A stretch of 64,000 bases of DNA from Flaviaesturariibacter aridisoli (lineage in GTDB: Bacteria > Bacteroidota > Bacteroidia > Chitinophagales > Chitinophagaceae), in assembly GCF_004343705.1 (NCBI RefSeq), contig NZ_SKFH01000023.1, positions 51,459 through 115,458 on the forward strand, in the 5' to 3' direction. The position numbers and the translations under genes were made by a program. The notes beneath the pieces were generated by a model that was given only the letters and a program-made list of their open reading frames with translations, did not search any database and was not told the DNA's origin. Shown in pieces: positions 48,956 through 57,677 of the stretch; within the stretch, counting starts at the first letter, position 1; every line of letters begins with the position of its first letter.

Positions 48956-51592
48956 ATGAACACGACGCTTTCCAAGAACTACGAGCCCGGGCAGGTGGAA
49001 GAATCCTGGTACGCCCACTGGGAGCACAAAGGCTATTTCAAAAGCACGCCCGACGACCGGCCGCCCTTTACGGTGGTGATCCCGCCGCCCAACGTTACCG
49101 GCGTGCTCCATATGGGCCATACACTCAACGAGACCGTGCAGGACGTGCTGGTACGCCATGCCCGCATGAGCGGCTTCAACGCCTGCTGGGTGCCCGGCTC
49201 CGACCACGCTTCCATCGCTACCGAAGCCAAGGTGGTACAGATGCTCGAAAAAGAAAAAGGCATCAAAAAAAGCGAGCTCACCCGTCGCGAGTTTCTCAAA
49301 TACGCGTTCGAGTGGAAAGAGAAATACGGCGGCATCATCTACCACCAGATCAAAAAGCTGGGCTGCTCCGTCGACTGGAGCCGTGTTACGTTCACCATGG
49401 ACGACCACTACTACGAGGCCGTGATCAAGGTGTTCGTAGACCTGTACGACAAAGGCCTCATTTACCGTGGTGCCCGCATGATCAACTGGGACCCGGCTGC
49501 AAAAACGGCCCTGTCGGATGAGGAAGTGGAATACAAAGACGTTACCGGCACTCTGTACTACGTTCGCTACCGCGTAGAGAACAGCGACGAATATATCACC
49601 ATCGCCACCCAGCGACCGGAAACGATCATGGGCGACACGGCGGTGTGCGTGAACCCGGCCGACGAGCGCTATGCCCACCTGAAAGGCAAGCGGATCATCG
49701 TGCCGCTGGTGAACCGCGCGGTGCCAATCATTTTTGACGAATATGTTGATCCGGCCTTCGGCACCGGTGCCCTCAAGGTGACGCCCGCCCACGACATCAA
49801 CGATTATAACCTCGGCCTCAAGCACGGTCTGCCCACTATCGATACCCTCAACGAAGACGGTACGCTGAGCGCGGCCGCCGAAGTGTTCGTAGGCATGGAC
49901 CGCTTTGAAGCCCGCAAAGCCGCCGTGGCGCAATTAAAGGCCGACGGCGCGCTGGTAAAGGAAGAAGAATACAGCACCCGCCTCGGCTACTCGCAGCGCA
50001 GCAGCGCCGTTGTGGAACCGCGTATCTCCACGCAGTGGTTCGTCAAGATGCAGCACTTCGCCGGGCTGGCCCTCGACGCCGTTAGCAGCGGCGACGTGAA
50101 AATCCACCCCGAAGAGCGCTTCCTGGCCACGTATAAATACTGGCTGGAAAACATCAAGGACTGGTGCATCTCGCGCCAGCTGTGGTGGGGCCAGCGCATC
50201 CCCGCCTGGTATGCGCCGGATGGCTCATTCGTTGTTGCCGAAACACGTGAGGCTGCTTTCGCAAAATTCCAGGAGAAGTCCGCTGCTCCAGGCTCACGGC
50301 TCACGGCTGACGATCTTCGCCAGGACGAAGACGTACTCGACACCTGGTTCTCCTCCTGGCTCTGGCCCATCGAGGTGTTCAACGGCATCGTGGACCCGGG
50401 CAACAAAGACATCGAATACTACTACCCCACCAACGTGCTCGTTACCGGACAGGATATCATCTTCTTCTGGGTGGCGCGCATGATCATGGCGGGCATGGAA
50501 TACAAGCAGCAGCGTCCCTTCGAGCACGTGTACTTTACAGGTATGGTGCGCGACAAGCAGGGCCGCAAGATGAGCAAGAGCCTCGGCAACTCGCCCGACC
50601 TGCTCGACCTCATCGACCGCTTCGGCGCCGACGCCGTTCGCTTCGGTATCCTCATCTCCTCCCCCGCCGGTAATGACCTGCTCTTTGACGACTCGAGCTG
50701 CGAGCAGGGCCGCAACTTCAACAACAAGCTTTGGAACGCGCTGAAGCTGGTGAAAATGTGGGAAGGCCGGCAGAGCGATACGGCCGCAACCGAGCCGCAC
50801 TTTGCGGTGGAATGGTTCGGCCAGCGCCTCGCCCAGGTAAAAGCCCAGGTAGCCGAACTCTACAAAGGCTTCCGCTTGTCTGAAGCGCTGAAGACGATCT
50901 ACTCACTGATCTGGGACGACTTCTGCAGCTGGTACCTCGAATGGGCGAAGCCCGGGTACGAGCAGCCCATCGACCGGGCCGTGTACCAGCAAACGGTGGC
51001 TTACTTCTCCGAACTGATGCAGTTGCTACACCCCTTCATGCCCTTTATCACCGAGGAGATCTACCACAAGCTCGCCGACCGCAGCGACGATCTGTGCGTC
51101 AAGCAGTTCGTTCCCGCCGGCGCGGTTGATAACGCGCGCATCGCCCAGGGAACGCTGCTCCAGGAAGCCATTTCGGCCCTCCGCGATGCCCGGGTGAAGA
51201 ACAACATCAAACCCAAAGACCCCATCACCCTTTCGATCCAGAGTGAAGGAGCCACCGCCTTCGAAGCCATCAGCGCCATCCTGGGCAAGCAGGTCAATGC
51301 CGATGTACAGTTTGTTTCGGAAGCCGTTGCCGGCTCCATCGCCGTCGTCGTAGGCACGCACAAATTGTACATCAGCACCGAACAGGCCGTGGACGCATCG
51401 GTGCAGAAAGAACAGCTCCTGAAAGATCTTGAATACCAGCAGGGATTTCTCGCGTCGGTTGAAAAGAAGTTGAACAATGAGCGGTTCGTGCAGAATGCCA
51501 AACCTGAAGTGGTGGAAGCAGAGCGCAAAAAGCAAAGCGACGCGCAGGAAAAGATCGAAGCGCTTCAAAAAAGCCTGTCGCTGCTGGATTAA
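48956..51592 (+). CDS. valS: Valyl-tRNA synthetase
   Basis: An 878-residue class I synthetase that charges tRNA-Val. Signature motifs: HMGH (in VLHMGHTLNETVQD) near residue 48 and KMSKS near 533, with an editing domain between and a C-terminal coiled-coil (VEKKLNNERFVQNAKPEVVE). ATG 48956 begins the family start MNTTLSKNYEPGQVEESWY; a longer frame contains the promoter. A stretch at residues 446-453 is encoded by a repeat phrase also seen between genes. The tRNA-Val gene is 3 kb upstream. Confidence 0.97.
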   Translation: MNTTLSKNYEPGQVEESWYAHWEHKGYFKSTPDDRPPFTVVIPPPNVTGVLHMGHTLNETVQDVLVRHARMSGFNACWVPGSDHASIATEAKVVQMLEKEKGIKKSELTRREFLKYAFEWKEKYGGIIYHQIKKLGCSVDWSRVTFTMDDHYYEAVIKVFVDLYDKGLIYRGARMINWDPAAKTALSDEEVEYKDVTGTLYYVRYRVENSDEYITIATQRPETIMGDTAVCVNPADERYAHLKGKRIIVPLVNRAVPIIFDEYVDPAFGTGALKVTPAHDINDYNLGLKHGLPTIDTLNEDGTLSAAAEVFVGMDRFEARKAAVAQLKADGALVKEEEYSTRLGYSQRSSAVVEPRISTQWFVKMQHFAGLALDAVSSGDVKIHPEERFLATYKYWLENIKDWCISRQLWWGQRIPAWYAPDGSFVVAETREAAFAKFQEKSAAPGSRLTADDLRQDEDVLDTWFSSWLWPIEVFNGIVDPGNKDIEYYYPTNVLVTGQDIIFFWVARMIMAGMEYKQQRPFEHVYFTGMVRDKQGRKMSKSLGNSPDLLDLIDRFGADAVRFGILISSPAGNDLLFDDSSCEQGRNFNNKLWNALKLVKMWEGRQSDTAATEPHFAVEWFGQRLAQVKAQVAELYKGFRLSEALKTIYSLIWDDFCSWYLEWAKPGYEQPIDRAVYQQTVAYFSELMQLLHPFMPFITEEIYHKLADRSDDLCVKQFVPAGAVDNARIAQGTLLQEAISALRDARVKNNIKPKDPITLSIQSEGATAFEAISAILGKQVNADVQFVSEAVAGSIAVVVGTHKLYISTEQAVDASVQKEQLLKDLEYQQGFLASVEKKLNNERFVQNAKPEVVEAERKKQSDAQEKIEALQKSLSLLD
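50291..50312. repeat. Intergenic-type phrase inside valS
   Basis: CACGGCTCACGGCT at 50295-50308 is identical to 31167-31180 in the big intergenic inverted repeat. Here it encodes part of the loop PGSRLTADD just before DVLDTWFSS. Confidence 0.6.
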
Positions 51593-51618
51593 GTTGCCCC
51601 GGAATCATAAAGTAGAAA

Positions 51619-51648
51619 GCGTCCGCCGGTTGGCGGACGCTTTTTTTT
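51619..51648 (+). terminator. Terminator of valS
   Basis: A 9-bp stem GCGTCCGCC/GGCGGACGC with a GGTT loop and T8. Confidence 0.9.
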
Positions 51649-51775
51649 ACGGCTTCAGTCGGCGACAGCACGCTAGAAAATTGATTACGATACACATACA
51701 ACCGGCTGGCGCGGGAAATAACGGATTAAAATGTCATAGAACCCTCCTACTGCGCTTCAATCGATTTACACGGAC

Positions 51776-51985
51776 TTATAGGATGTCCCGACAGGCATAT
51801 GTTCAATTTGCATATGCTTGTAGGAAGTTCCTACAGGTACATATACGTTTTACAAGAGGTTATAGGAAGTTCCTACAGGCACATGTACGTTTTACAGGAG
51901 GTTGTAGGAAGTTCCTACAGGCACATTAAGAATTGCAATCAGCTTGTAGGAAAAATCTACCTGCGCTGCTTACGACTACGCCTGA
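51776..51985. repeat. 42-bp tandem array with 17-bp palindrome
   Basis: Five units of exactly 42 bp start at 51776, 51818, 51860, 51902 and 51944. Units 2 and 4 (51818, 51902) contain the perfect palindrome TGTAGGAAGTTCCTACA; unit 3 has one change; units 1 and 5 are degenerate. Each is followed by a diverged 22-bp spacer (CACATGTACGTTTTACAGGA-like). The 42-bp period equals about four helical turns, so all copies would face the same side of DNA. It lies between the valS and secDF terminators. Confidence 0.85.
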
Positions 51986-52145
51986 GGCGGCGTGACTTTG
52001 ATCCTCCTGCAGGCGGAGATGGAGACCTGTGCGTTGCGCAGTTTAATGGTGCAAGTGCGTTTTGGCAACCAACCTTCCCAAAGTCGGGGAGTTTGCTTCG
52101 CTGCGCCCGCAATGACGGCCTCTCGCCGTCCAGTTCAATCCTAAC
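51986..52145. other. No gene seen between the array and the secDF terminator
   Basis: The stretch has CTTCGCTGCGCCCGCAATGA, a phrase resembling words at 56641-56665. No reading frame with family similarity is visible. Confidence 0.4.
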
Positions 52146-52177
52146 AAAAAGCCCCTGACAACGTCAGGGGCTTTTTT
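52146..52177. terminator. Terminator of secDF (bidirectional)
   Basis: A 14-bp stem AAAAAGCCCCTGAC/GTCAGGGGCTTTTT with an AAC loop and T6 on both sides. Confidence 0.85.
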
Positions 52178-52197
52178 ATCTGCCGAAGATTGCAGGC

Positions 52198-55149
52198 TTA
52201 GTGCTTGGCCAGCTCTTTCTTCTTGGCGGGCTCGGCTGAAGCTACCGGCTCGGCGTCACCACCAAGGGAGCGTTTGCCGCCCATATCCACCAGGATCGGG
52301 GCTGCCACGAAGATCGAGGAGTAGGTACCGGTGATCACACCGATCAGCATCGCGAAGGCAAAGCCGCGGGTTACTTCACCACCTACCAGGAAAAGAATCA
52401 GGATGGTCAGGAATACCGTCAGCGAGGTCATGATCGTACGGCTCAGCGTGTCGTTAATGGCCTTGTTGATCACCACTTCTTTCGGCGCGCCCACCATCTG
52501 GCGGGTGTATTCACGGATACGGTCGAATACGATCACGGTATCGTTCATCGAGAAGCCGATTACCGTCAGCACCGCCGCGATAAAGTGCTGGTCGATCTCC
52601 AGCGGGAAGGGAACCACGTTGCGGAGGAACGAGAACACGGCGAGCGTCACGAGCACGTCGTGCAGCAGGGCCACGATTGTACCCATCGAGTAGCGCCAGT
52701 CGCGGAAACGGATGAAGATGTAGAGACAGATGATGATGATCGAGAAGATCGTAGCCTGGAGGGCGCCGCTCTTCAGGTCATCGGAGATCGTCGGCAGCAC
52801 CTTGGTCATACCGAGCTTGTTCTGCTTGTCGAACTGCTGGAAAGTAGTGCCTGCAGGGAGGTGCTTCGACAGGCCGGCGAGCAGTTTGCCTTCCACCAGC
52901 GAGTCGGCTGTGTTGCGTGTGTCGGTGATGAGGTACGAAGTAGTGATATCGAGCTGGTTGTCGGCGCCGATCGTCTTGATCACGGGGTTCTCACCGAAGG
53001 CGGCCTTGAGGTCGTCGCGCACTTCATCCACGTTCACCGGCTTGTCGAAGCGAACGATGTAGCTGCGACCACCTTTGAACTCCACACCTTCATCGAAACC
53101 GTTGAAGATGGAGGCCACACCGAGAGCGAGTACCACGAAGGAGATCGCGTAGGCCACTTTACGGTACTCGATGAATTTGAAGGCGGCGTGCTTGAATACG
53201 CGCTTCGAAACACCGGTGAAGTACTCGAGGTGACGCTTGCGGGTGGTGAACAAGTCACTAACCCAGCGGCTGACCAGGATGCCGCAGAACAGCGACAGGA
53301 GGATACCGATGATCTGGGTGGTGGCGAATCCCTTCACAGGGCCGAGACCGAACGAGAACAGGATAATAGCGGTCAGCAGGGTCGTAACGTGGGCGTCGAG
53401 CACCGGCGGCAGCGAGCGGCGGTAGCCCTCGGCAACGGCAGCCTGGTAGTTTTTGCCCCGCGTCAGTTCTTCCTTGATGCGCTCATAGATAATTACGTTG
53501 GTGTCCACCGCCATACCGATCGTCAGCACGAGGCCGGCGATACCGGGGGCCGTCAGCGTAGCGCCCAGGCCGGTGAGGATACCGATGGTGAAGAGAAGGT
53601 TCAGAATAAGGGCGATGTTGGCTACCCAGCCGCTTGTGTTGTAATACACCAGCATCAGGAGGAAGATCACCACGAAGGAGAGGCCGAAGGCCAGCATACC
53701 ACCTTTGATGGCGTCTTTACCGAGCGTCGGTCCAACTACCTGCTCCGCAACGATCTTGGCGGGGGCGGGCGTCTTACCCACTTTCAGCATGTTGGCAAGG
53801 TCCTGTGCTTCCTGGAGGCTGAACGAGCCGGAGATGCTGGAGTTGCCGCCTTCGATGGCTTCGTTTACAGTAGGCGCGGAATACACCACGTTGTCGAGCA
53901 CGATCGCAATTGAGCGCTTCACGTTAGCGCGGGTAAGGTCGGCCCAGGCACGGGCACCGGCCGGGTTCATGCGCAGCAGTACTTCGGTCTTGCCGTTCAT
54001 CTGGTTGAAGTCGGCACGGGCCTCTTCAACGCCTTCACCTTCGAGCTTGGCCTTTTCACGGCCGCCGGTCTTCAGCACATAGAGCGCTACGAAGTCGCCG
54101 GATTTGTTGTTGGCGCCTTTATCGGGCATACCGTAAGCAAAGCGTGCGTCAGCGGGGAAGTTGTTGCGAACAGCGGGATTCTCCATCACCGAACGCACGT
54201 ACTCGGTGTCGGTCACGTTGACCATACCGATCACATTCGGGTAGGGAGCGCCGCGGAAATATTTGGCGATGGGCTGGTTGGCCAGGCCCTTGGCAGTTGT
54301 GTCCTTGGCAGCAGCGGAGTCGGCACCGGCAACTAGGTTGAAGGCACTGGCGAAGTTCTGCATACCGGCGTTGAGTTCGGCACCTTCATACACCTCCCAG
54401 AATTGCAGGTTGGCCGAAGACTGGAGGATGCGGCGAACGCGCTCCTGGTCCTGTACACCCGGCAGTTCTACGGTGATGATGCCGCGGTCGCGGTCGGGGT
54501 TGATCGAGGGCTGGGCCACACCGAACTGGTCGATGCGCGTGTGCAGCACCTGGAAGGTACGGTCGAAGGCCGAATTGGCTTCGGCGCGGATGGCGCTTTC
54601 CACCTGGTCGTTGGTGGAACCGGGCTTGATCTTATCCTGGCCGGCTACCGCGAAGAGGGAAGCGAGCTTGGCGTTGGGAACGAGCCTTTCATATTCTTTG
54701 CGGAACAGCGACACGTAGTCGGCGTTGCTGTTGGCCTTGGCCGTTTCGGCGTTGGCGAGGGCCTGGAGGAACAGGGGATCCTTCGAGTTATTGGCCATGG
54801 AGCGCAGGAGGCCGGCCAGTTCCACTTCGAGGGTTACGTTGATACCGCCCTGCAGGTCAAGACCAAGGTTGAGTTCGTTTTCTTTGGCTTTCTGGTAGCT
54901 GATGGCACCGGTGGGACCGTAGTGCACGGTCACATTCTTGGTGCTGTCGAGCAGGCGCTTGTAGCGATGAGCCTGCGCTTGCTCCTTTGTTTCTTTGTCC
55001 GCATTTTTGAAGTTCAGATTCGTCCAGGCCTGAGCCTTTGCCTCCATTTTCTTCTCGTGGCTACGTACCACCCAGGTAAAGGACAATTCATAAATAGAGT
55101 ACAGGATCAGCAGGATCGTGAAGAAACGGACCAGGCCTTTCAATTGCAT
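52198..55149 (-). CDS. secDF: Fused protein-export subunit SecDF
   Basis: A 983-residue fusion of SecD and SecF, which use the proton gradient to pull exported proteins across the inner membrane. The SecD part (about 1-640) has GLDLQGGINVTLEV near residue 105, large periplasmic P1 domains, and GLVLTIGMAVDTNVIIYERI near 550. The SecF part (about 660-983) has FIRFRDWRYSMGTIVALLHD and FSMNDTVIVFDRIRE, with six helices. ATG 55149 (MQLKGLVRFFT) is preferred over a long upstream extension. A TTTG-N23-TATATTTG promoter lies 22 nt upstream. Confidence 0.96.
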   Translation of the reverse strand: MQLKGLVRFFTILLILYSIYELSFTWVVRSHEKKMEAKAQAWTNLNFKNADKETKEQAQAHRYKRLLDSTKNVTVHYGPTGAISYQKAKENELNLGLDLQGGINVTLEVELAGLLRSMANNSKDPLFLQALANAETAKANSNADYVSLFRKEYERLVPNAKLASLFAVAGQDKIKPGSTNDQVESAIRAEANSAFDRTFQVLHTRIDQFGVAQPSINPDRDRGIITVELPGVQDQERVRRILQSSANLQFWEVYEGAELNAGMQNFASAFNLVAGADSAAAKDTTAKGLANQPIAKYFRGAPYPNVIGMVNVTDTEYVRSVMENPAVRNNFPADARFAYGMPDKGANNKSGDFVALYVLKTGGREKAKLEGEGVEEARADFNQMNGKTEVLLRMNPAGARAWADLTRANVKRSIAIVLDNVVYSAPTVNEAIEGGNSSISGSFSLQEAQDLANMLKVGKTPAPAKIVAEQVVGPTLGKDAIKGGMLAFGLSFVVIFLLMLVYYNTSGWVANIALILNLLFTIGILTGLGATLTAPGIAGLVLTIGMAVDTNVIIYERIKEELTRGKNYQAAVAEGYRRSLPPVLDAHVTTLLTAIILFSFGLGPVKGFATTQIIGILLSLFCGILVSRWVSDLFTTRKRHLEYFTGVSKRVFKHAAFKFIEYRKVAYAISFVVLALGVASIFNGFDEGVEFKGGRSYIVRFDKPVNVDEVRDDLKAAFGENPVIKTIGADNQLDITTSYLITDTRNTADSLVEGKLLAGLSKHLPAGTTFQQFDKQNKLGMTKVLPTISDDLKSGALQATIFSIIIICLYIFIRFRDWRYSMGTIVALLHDVLVTLAVFSFLRNVVPFPLEIDQHFIAAVLTVIGFSMNDTVIVFDRIREYTRQMVGAPKEVVINKAINDTLSRTIMTSLTVFLTILILFLVGGEVTRGFAFAMLIGVITGTYSSIFVAAPILVDMGGKRSLGGDAEPVASAEPAKKKELAKH

Positions 55150-55171
55150 ACACGGTTTTTTTAAAGAGGGG

Positions 55172-55206
55172 CAAATATAGCCTTTTCGGTGTACAATACC
55201 AGCAAA
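55172..55206 (-). promoter_or_regulatory. Promoter of secDF (TTTG-N23-TATATTTG)
   Basis: On the minus strand TTTG (55203-55206) precedes TATATTTG (55172-55179) by 23 nt; the ATG follows 22 nt later. Confidence 0.7.
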
Positions 55207-55364
55207 TCTTCGACGGGCCCGGCGTCCGGAATCGGCCATTGGGCAAGGGATACGGCGCTTTTAACGAAACGGCCTGCCGGCGCGGAACCGGCCCGCACGG
55301 GGAGGTCCGCCGGATGCGCTCCGGCAACGTTTGCGAAGATGCCGCCACCGCATCCGTATTTCCT

Positions 55365-55372
55365 TACTTTTG
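55365..55372 (+). promoter_or_regulatory. -7 element of the aminotransferase gene
   Basis: TACTTTTG, 20 nt before the ATG at 55393. Confidence 0.6.
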
Positions 55373-55392
55373 CCCCTTTCCAACCCAATCCC

Positions 55393-56583
55393 ATGGAATT
55401 AGCTGCACGATTGCTTCTGTTTAACGAACCCGAAACCCTGCGGATGGCCAAGCTTGGCCGCGAACTGCGCGCCCAGGGCATTGACATTGTCGACCTGAGC
55501 CTCGGAGAACCCGATTTCGATACGCCCCAGCACATCAAGGACGCCGCCAAGCAGGCGATCGATGACAACTGGAGCCACTACACGCCCGTGGCCGGCTACC
55601 TCGACCTCCGTGAAGCGATCTGCGCCAAGTTCAGCCGCGACAACGGGCTCAGCTTCACCCCCGACCAGATCGTAGTGAGCACCGGCGCCAAGCACAGCCT
55701 GGCCAACGCCGTGCTGAGTATCATCAATAAGGGCGACGAAGTGCTCATTCCTACGCCGTTCTGGGTCACCTACGAGGCCCTGGTGCAACTCGCCGAAGGC
55801 ACGGTGATCAAGATCAACTCCTCGCTTGCCAACGGCTACAAGATCACAGCGGAGCAGCTCGAAGCCGCCATCACGCCCAAAACGCGGCTCTTTATGTTCT
55901 CCTCCCCCTGCAACCCCAGTGGCGCCGTGTATTCGCGCGAGGAGCTGCAGGGTCTGGCGGAGGTGTTCCGCAAGCATCCGAACATCCTCGTCATTTCCGA
56001 CGAGATCTACGAATACATCACCTACGGCGGCCCCGCCGAGAGCATCGCGCAATTCGACTGGATGAAAGACCGCACCATCGTGGTCAACGGCTTGTCGAAG
56101 GGATTCGCCATGACCGGCTGGCGCCTTGGCTACCTGGCCGCCCCGAAAGAGATCGCCAAGGCCTGCGAAAAGCTCCAGGGCCAGTTCACCAGTGGCACCA
56201 ATGCCGTGACGCAGCGCGCCGCCATCGTGGCGCTGACGGCTCCGCTCGATGCCACCAAAGCCATGGTGGCGGAGTTCGCCCGCCGCCGTGAGCGCGTGCT
56301 CGAGCTGATGCGCGCTATCCCCGGTTTTGAATTTGCTTCCCCTGAAGGCGCCTTTTACGCATTCCCCTGCGTGGACCATTACTTCGGTAAAAAGGACGGC
56401 GAAAACGTCATCAGCAATGCCGACGACCTCGCCATGTACCTGCTCCACAAAGGCCATGTGAGCACCGTCACCGGATCAGCCTTTGGCGACAAGCAATGCC
56501 TGCGCCTTTCCTTTGCCAACAGTATGGAAAATATTGAAAAGGGCTTCGCCCGGATTAAGGATGCGCTGGCGAAGCTGAATTAA
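55393..56583 (+). CDS. Class I PLP-dependent aminotransferase (aspartate type)
   Basis: A 396-residue class I aminotransferase. Marks: LSLGEPDFDTPQHIKDAA near 38, GAKHSLANAVLS near 100, SSPCNPSGAVYSREEL near 170, ISDEIYEYITYGG, and the PLP lysine in NGLSKGFAMTGWRLGYL near 237. It probably uses aspartate/glutamate with a 2-oxoacid. The ATG 55393 is the family start; the longer frame runs through the promoter. Confidence 0.93.
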   Translation: MELAARLLLFNEPETLRMAKLGRELRAQGIDIVDLSLGEPDFDTPQHIKDAAKQAIDDNWSHYTPVAGYLDLREAICAKFSRDNGLSFTPDQIVVSTGAKHSLANAVLSIINKGDEVLIPTPFWVTYEALVQLAEGTVIKINSSLANGYKITAEQLEAAITPKTRLFMFSSPCNPSGAVYSREELQGLAEVFRKHPNILVISDEIYEYITYGGPAESIAQFDWMKDRTIVVNGLSKGFAMTGWRLGYLAAPKEIAKACEKLQGQFTSGTNAVTQRAAIVALTAPLDATKAMVAEFARRRERVLELMRAIPGFEFASPEGAFYAFPCVDHYFGKKDGENVISNADDLAMYLLHKGHVSTVTGSAFGDKQCLRLSFANSMENIEKGFARIKDALAKLN

Positions 56584-56613
56584 TTGATTAACCGGTTGAT
56601 TGATTAACCGGTT
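56584..56613. repeat. Direct repeat TTGATTAACCGGTT
   Basis: The 14-mer occurs twice, at 56584 and 56600. Each copy includes the palindrome AACCGGTT. It is immediately after the aminotransferase stop. Confidence 0.7.
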
Positions 56614-56615
56614 AA

Positions 56616-56653
56616 TAAAAAAGCCAAGGGCGTTGCGCAAGCGACGCCTTTGG
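56616..56653 (-). terminator. Terminator of coaE
   Basis: On the minus strand the stem CCAAAGGCGT/ACGCCCTTGG (one mismatch) is followed by CTTTTTT. It begins 3 nt after the coaE stop. Confidence 0.75.
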
Positions 56654-56655
56654 CG

Positions 56656-57249
56656 TCATTGCGCGTTCGCCAATTGCAGCAGCTTTTCGTGCAACGCAAT
56701 GACCTGTGGGATCAGCAGTTCCTGCTCATCGTTTTTAAGCACAAAGTCACACAGCTTCATTTTTATCCCATTGTCGATCTGGCGCTGCATGCGGGCCAGG
56801 ACGGCCTCGCGGCTGGCGCCGTCGCGCTGCATGGCGCGCTGGAGGCGGATGTGCAGGGGCGCGTCGACACCGATGACGTAATCGAGGCCGGCGGCAGAGC
56901 CGCTTTCGAAGATGAGCGCCGCTTCCTTCAGGGCATAGGGCGCCTGCTGGGCAGCCATCCACCGGGCCGCGTCGGCGATGGTGGGCGGGTGCGCCAAGGC
57001 ATTGAGGCGGGCGAGCTTTTCGGGGTCGCTGAACACGAGGGCGGCCAACGCGGCCCGGTCGAGGCGGCCACCAGCGTAGAGTGCCGCACCGAACTCCTTC
57101 GTCAGCGCCTCCTTCAGCCCGGCGTCGGTGTCGTACAGCCGCTTCGACGCCGCGTCGGCGTCGTACACGGGAATGCCGAGCAGCGCAAAAACCTTTGCGA
57201 CGGTAGATTTACCCGAACCAATTCCTCCAGTCAGACCAACTTTAAGCAT
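56656..57249 (-). CDS. coaE: Dephospho-CoA kinase
   Basis: A 197-residue P-loop kinase for the last step of CoA synthesis. Walker A GLTGGIGSGKST is at residues 6-17, followed by DADAASKRLY near 33 and the family C-terminal helices. A terminator hairpin lies directly before its ATG (57252-57279), so expression is by read-through or from an unseen promoter. It is the last gene of nusB-DUF1573-yajC-coaE. Confidence 0.95.
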   Translation of the reverse strand: MLKVGLTGGIGSGKSTVAKVFALLGIPVYDADAASKRLYDTDAGLKEALTKEFGAALYAGGRLDRAALAALVFSDPEKLARLNALAHPPTIADAARWMAAQQAPYALKEAALIFESGSAAGLDYVIGVDAPLHIRLQRAMQRDGASREAVLARMQRQIDNGIKMKLCDFVLKNDEQELLIPQVIALHEKLLQLANAQ

Positions 57250-57251
57250 AT

Positions 57252-57279
57252 AAAAAAACCGGAACGTTCCGTTCCGGTT
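57252..57279 (-). terminator. Terminator between yajC and coaE
   Basis: On the minus strand an 11-bp stem AAACCGGAACG/CGTTCCGGTTT with a 3-nt loop is followed by a T6 tract that ends only 2 nt before the coaE ATG. It could partly stop transcription or act as an attenuator. Confidence 0.8.
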
Positions 57280-57327
57280 TAAAGATAACAGTTGTGGGCC
57301 AGCGGCCTGGTGCTGCCGGCTTATGGA

Positions 57328-57660
57328 TTACTTTTTCTCGGCCGGGGCTGCAGTGCCTGTTTTGTTCAGGTTCTGCGTCATTTCCATGGAAATCGAGGTG
57401 CGCTCCATCTTGATATAAGAGCCGGGCGAGATCTCGAGGTCGACGGTGCCGTCTTCGTTGATGCGGCTCAGCTTGCCGTGGATACCGGCAATGGTCACCA
57501 CGCGGTCGCCTTTCTGCAGTCCTTCAGCGAAGGACTTCTGCTGCTTCTGGCGCTTCGCCTGCGGGCGGATGAAAAAGAGCCAGAATACGAGGATCATGCC
57601 GCCGATGAAGATGAACTGAAAGCCACCGCCACCGGGTGCGCCTGTTTGCAATAAAAACAT
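57328..57660 (-). CDS. yajC: Preprotein translocase subunit YajC
   Basis: A 110-residue membrane protein with one N-terminal helix (FIFIGGMILVFWLFF) and a small KOW-like domain (GDRVVTIAGIHGKL). It associates with SecDF in other bacteria; secDF itself is 2.2 kb away on the same strand. It lies 17 nt after DUF1573. Confidence 0.92.
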   Translation of the reverse strand: MFLLQTGAPGGGGFQFIFIGGMILVFWLFFIRPQAKRQKQQKSFAEGLQKGDRVVTIAGIHGKLSRINEDGTVDLEISPGSYIKMERTSISMEMTQNLNKTGTAAPAEKK

Positions 57661-57677
57661 AGTTGCTGGTTAAATAG

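Noticed and set aside
51776..51985. CRISPR array reading of the 42-bp repeats
   Set aside because: The repeated part is contiguous with similar spacers, the 'spacers' are diverged copies and not unique, and there are no cas genes.
51799..52158. Possible protein with 14-residue repeats (VGSSYRHMYVLQEV type)
   Set aside because: 42 is a multiple of 3, so all frames stay open; the palindrome constraint lies in DNA, and there is no promoter, signal peptide or conserved start.
52585..53913. 442-codon plus-strand frame opposite secDF
   Set aside because: Antisense shadow, repetitive and rich in His/Glu/Arg, no domain similarity.
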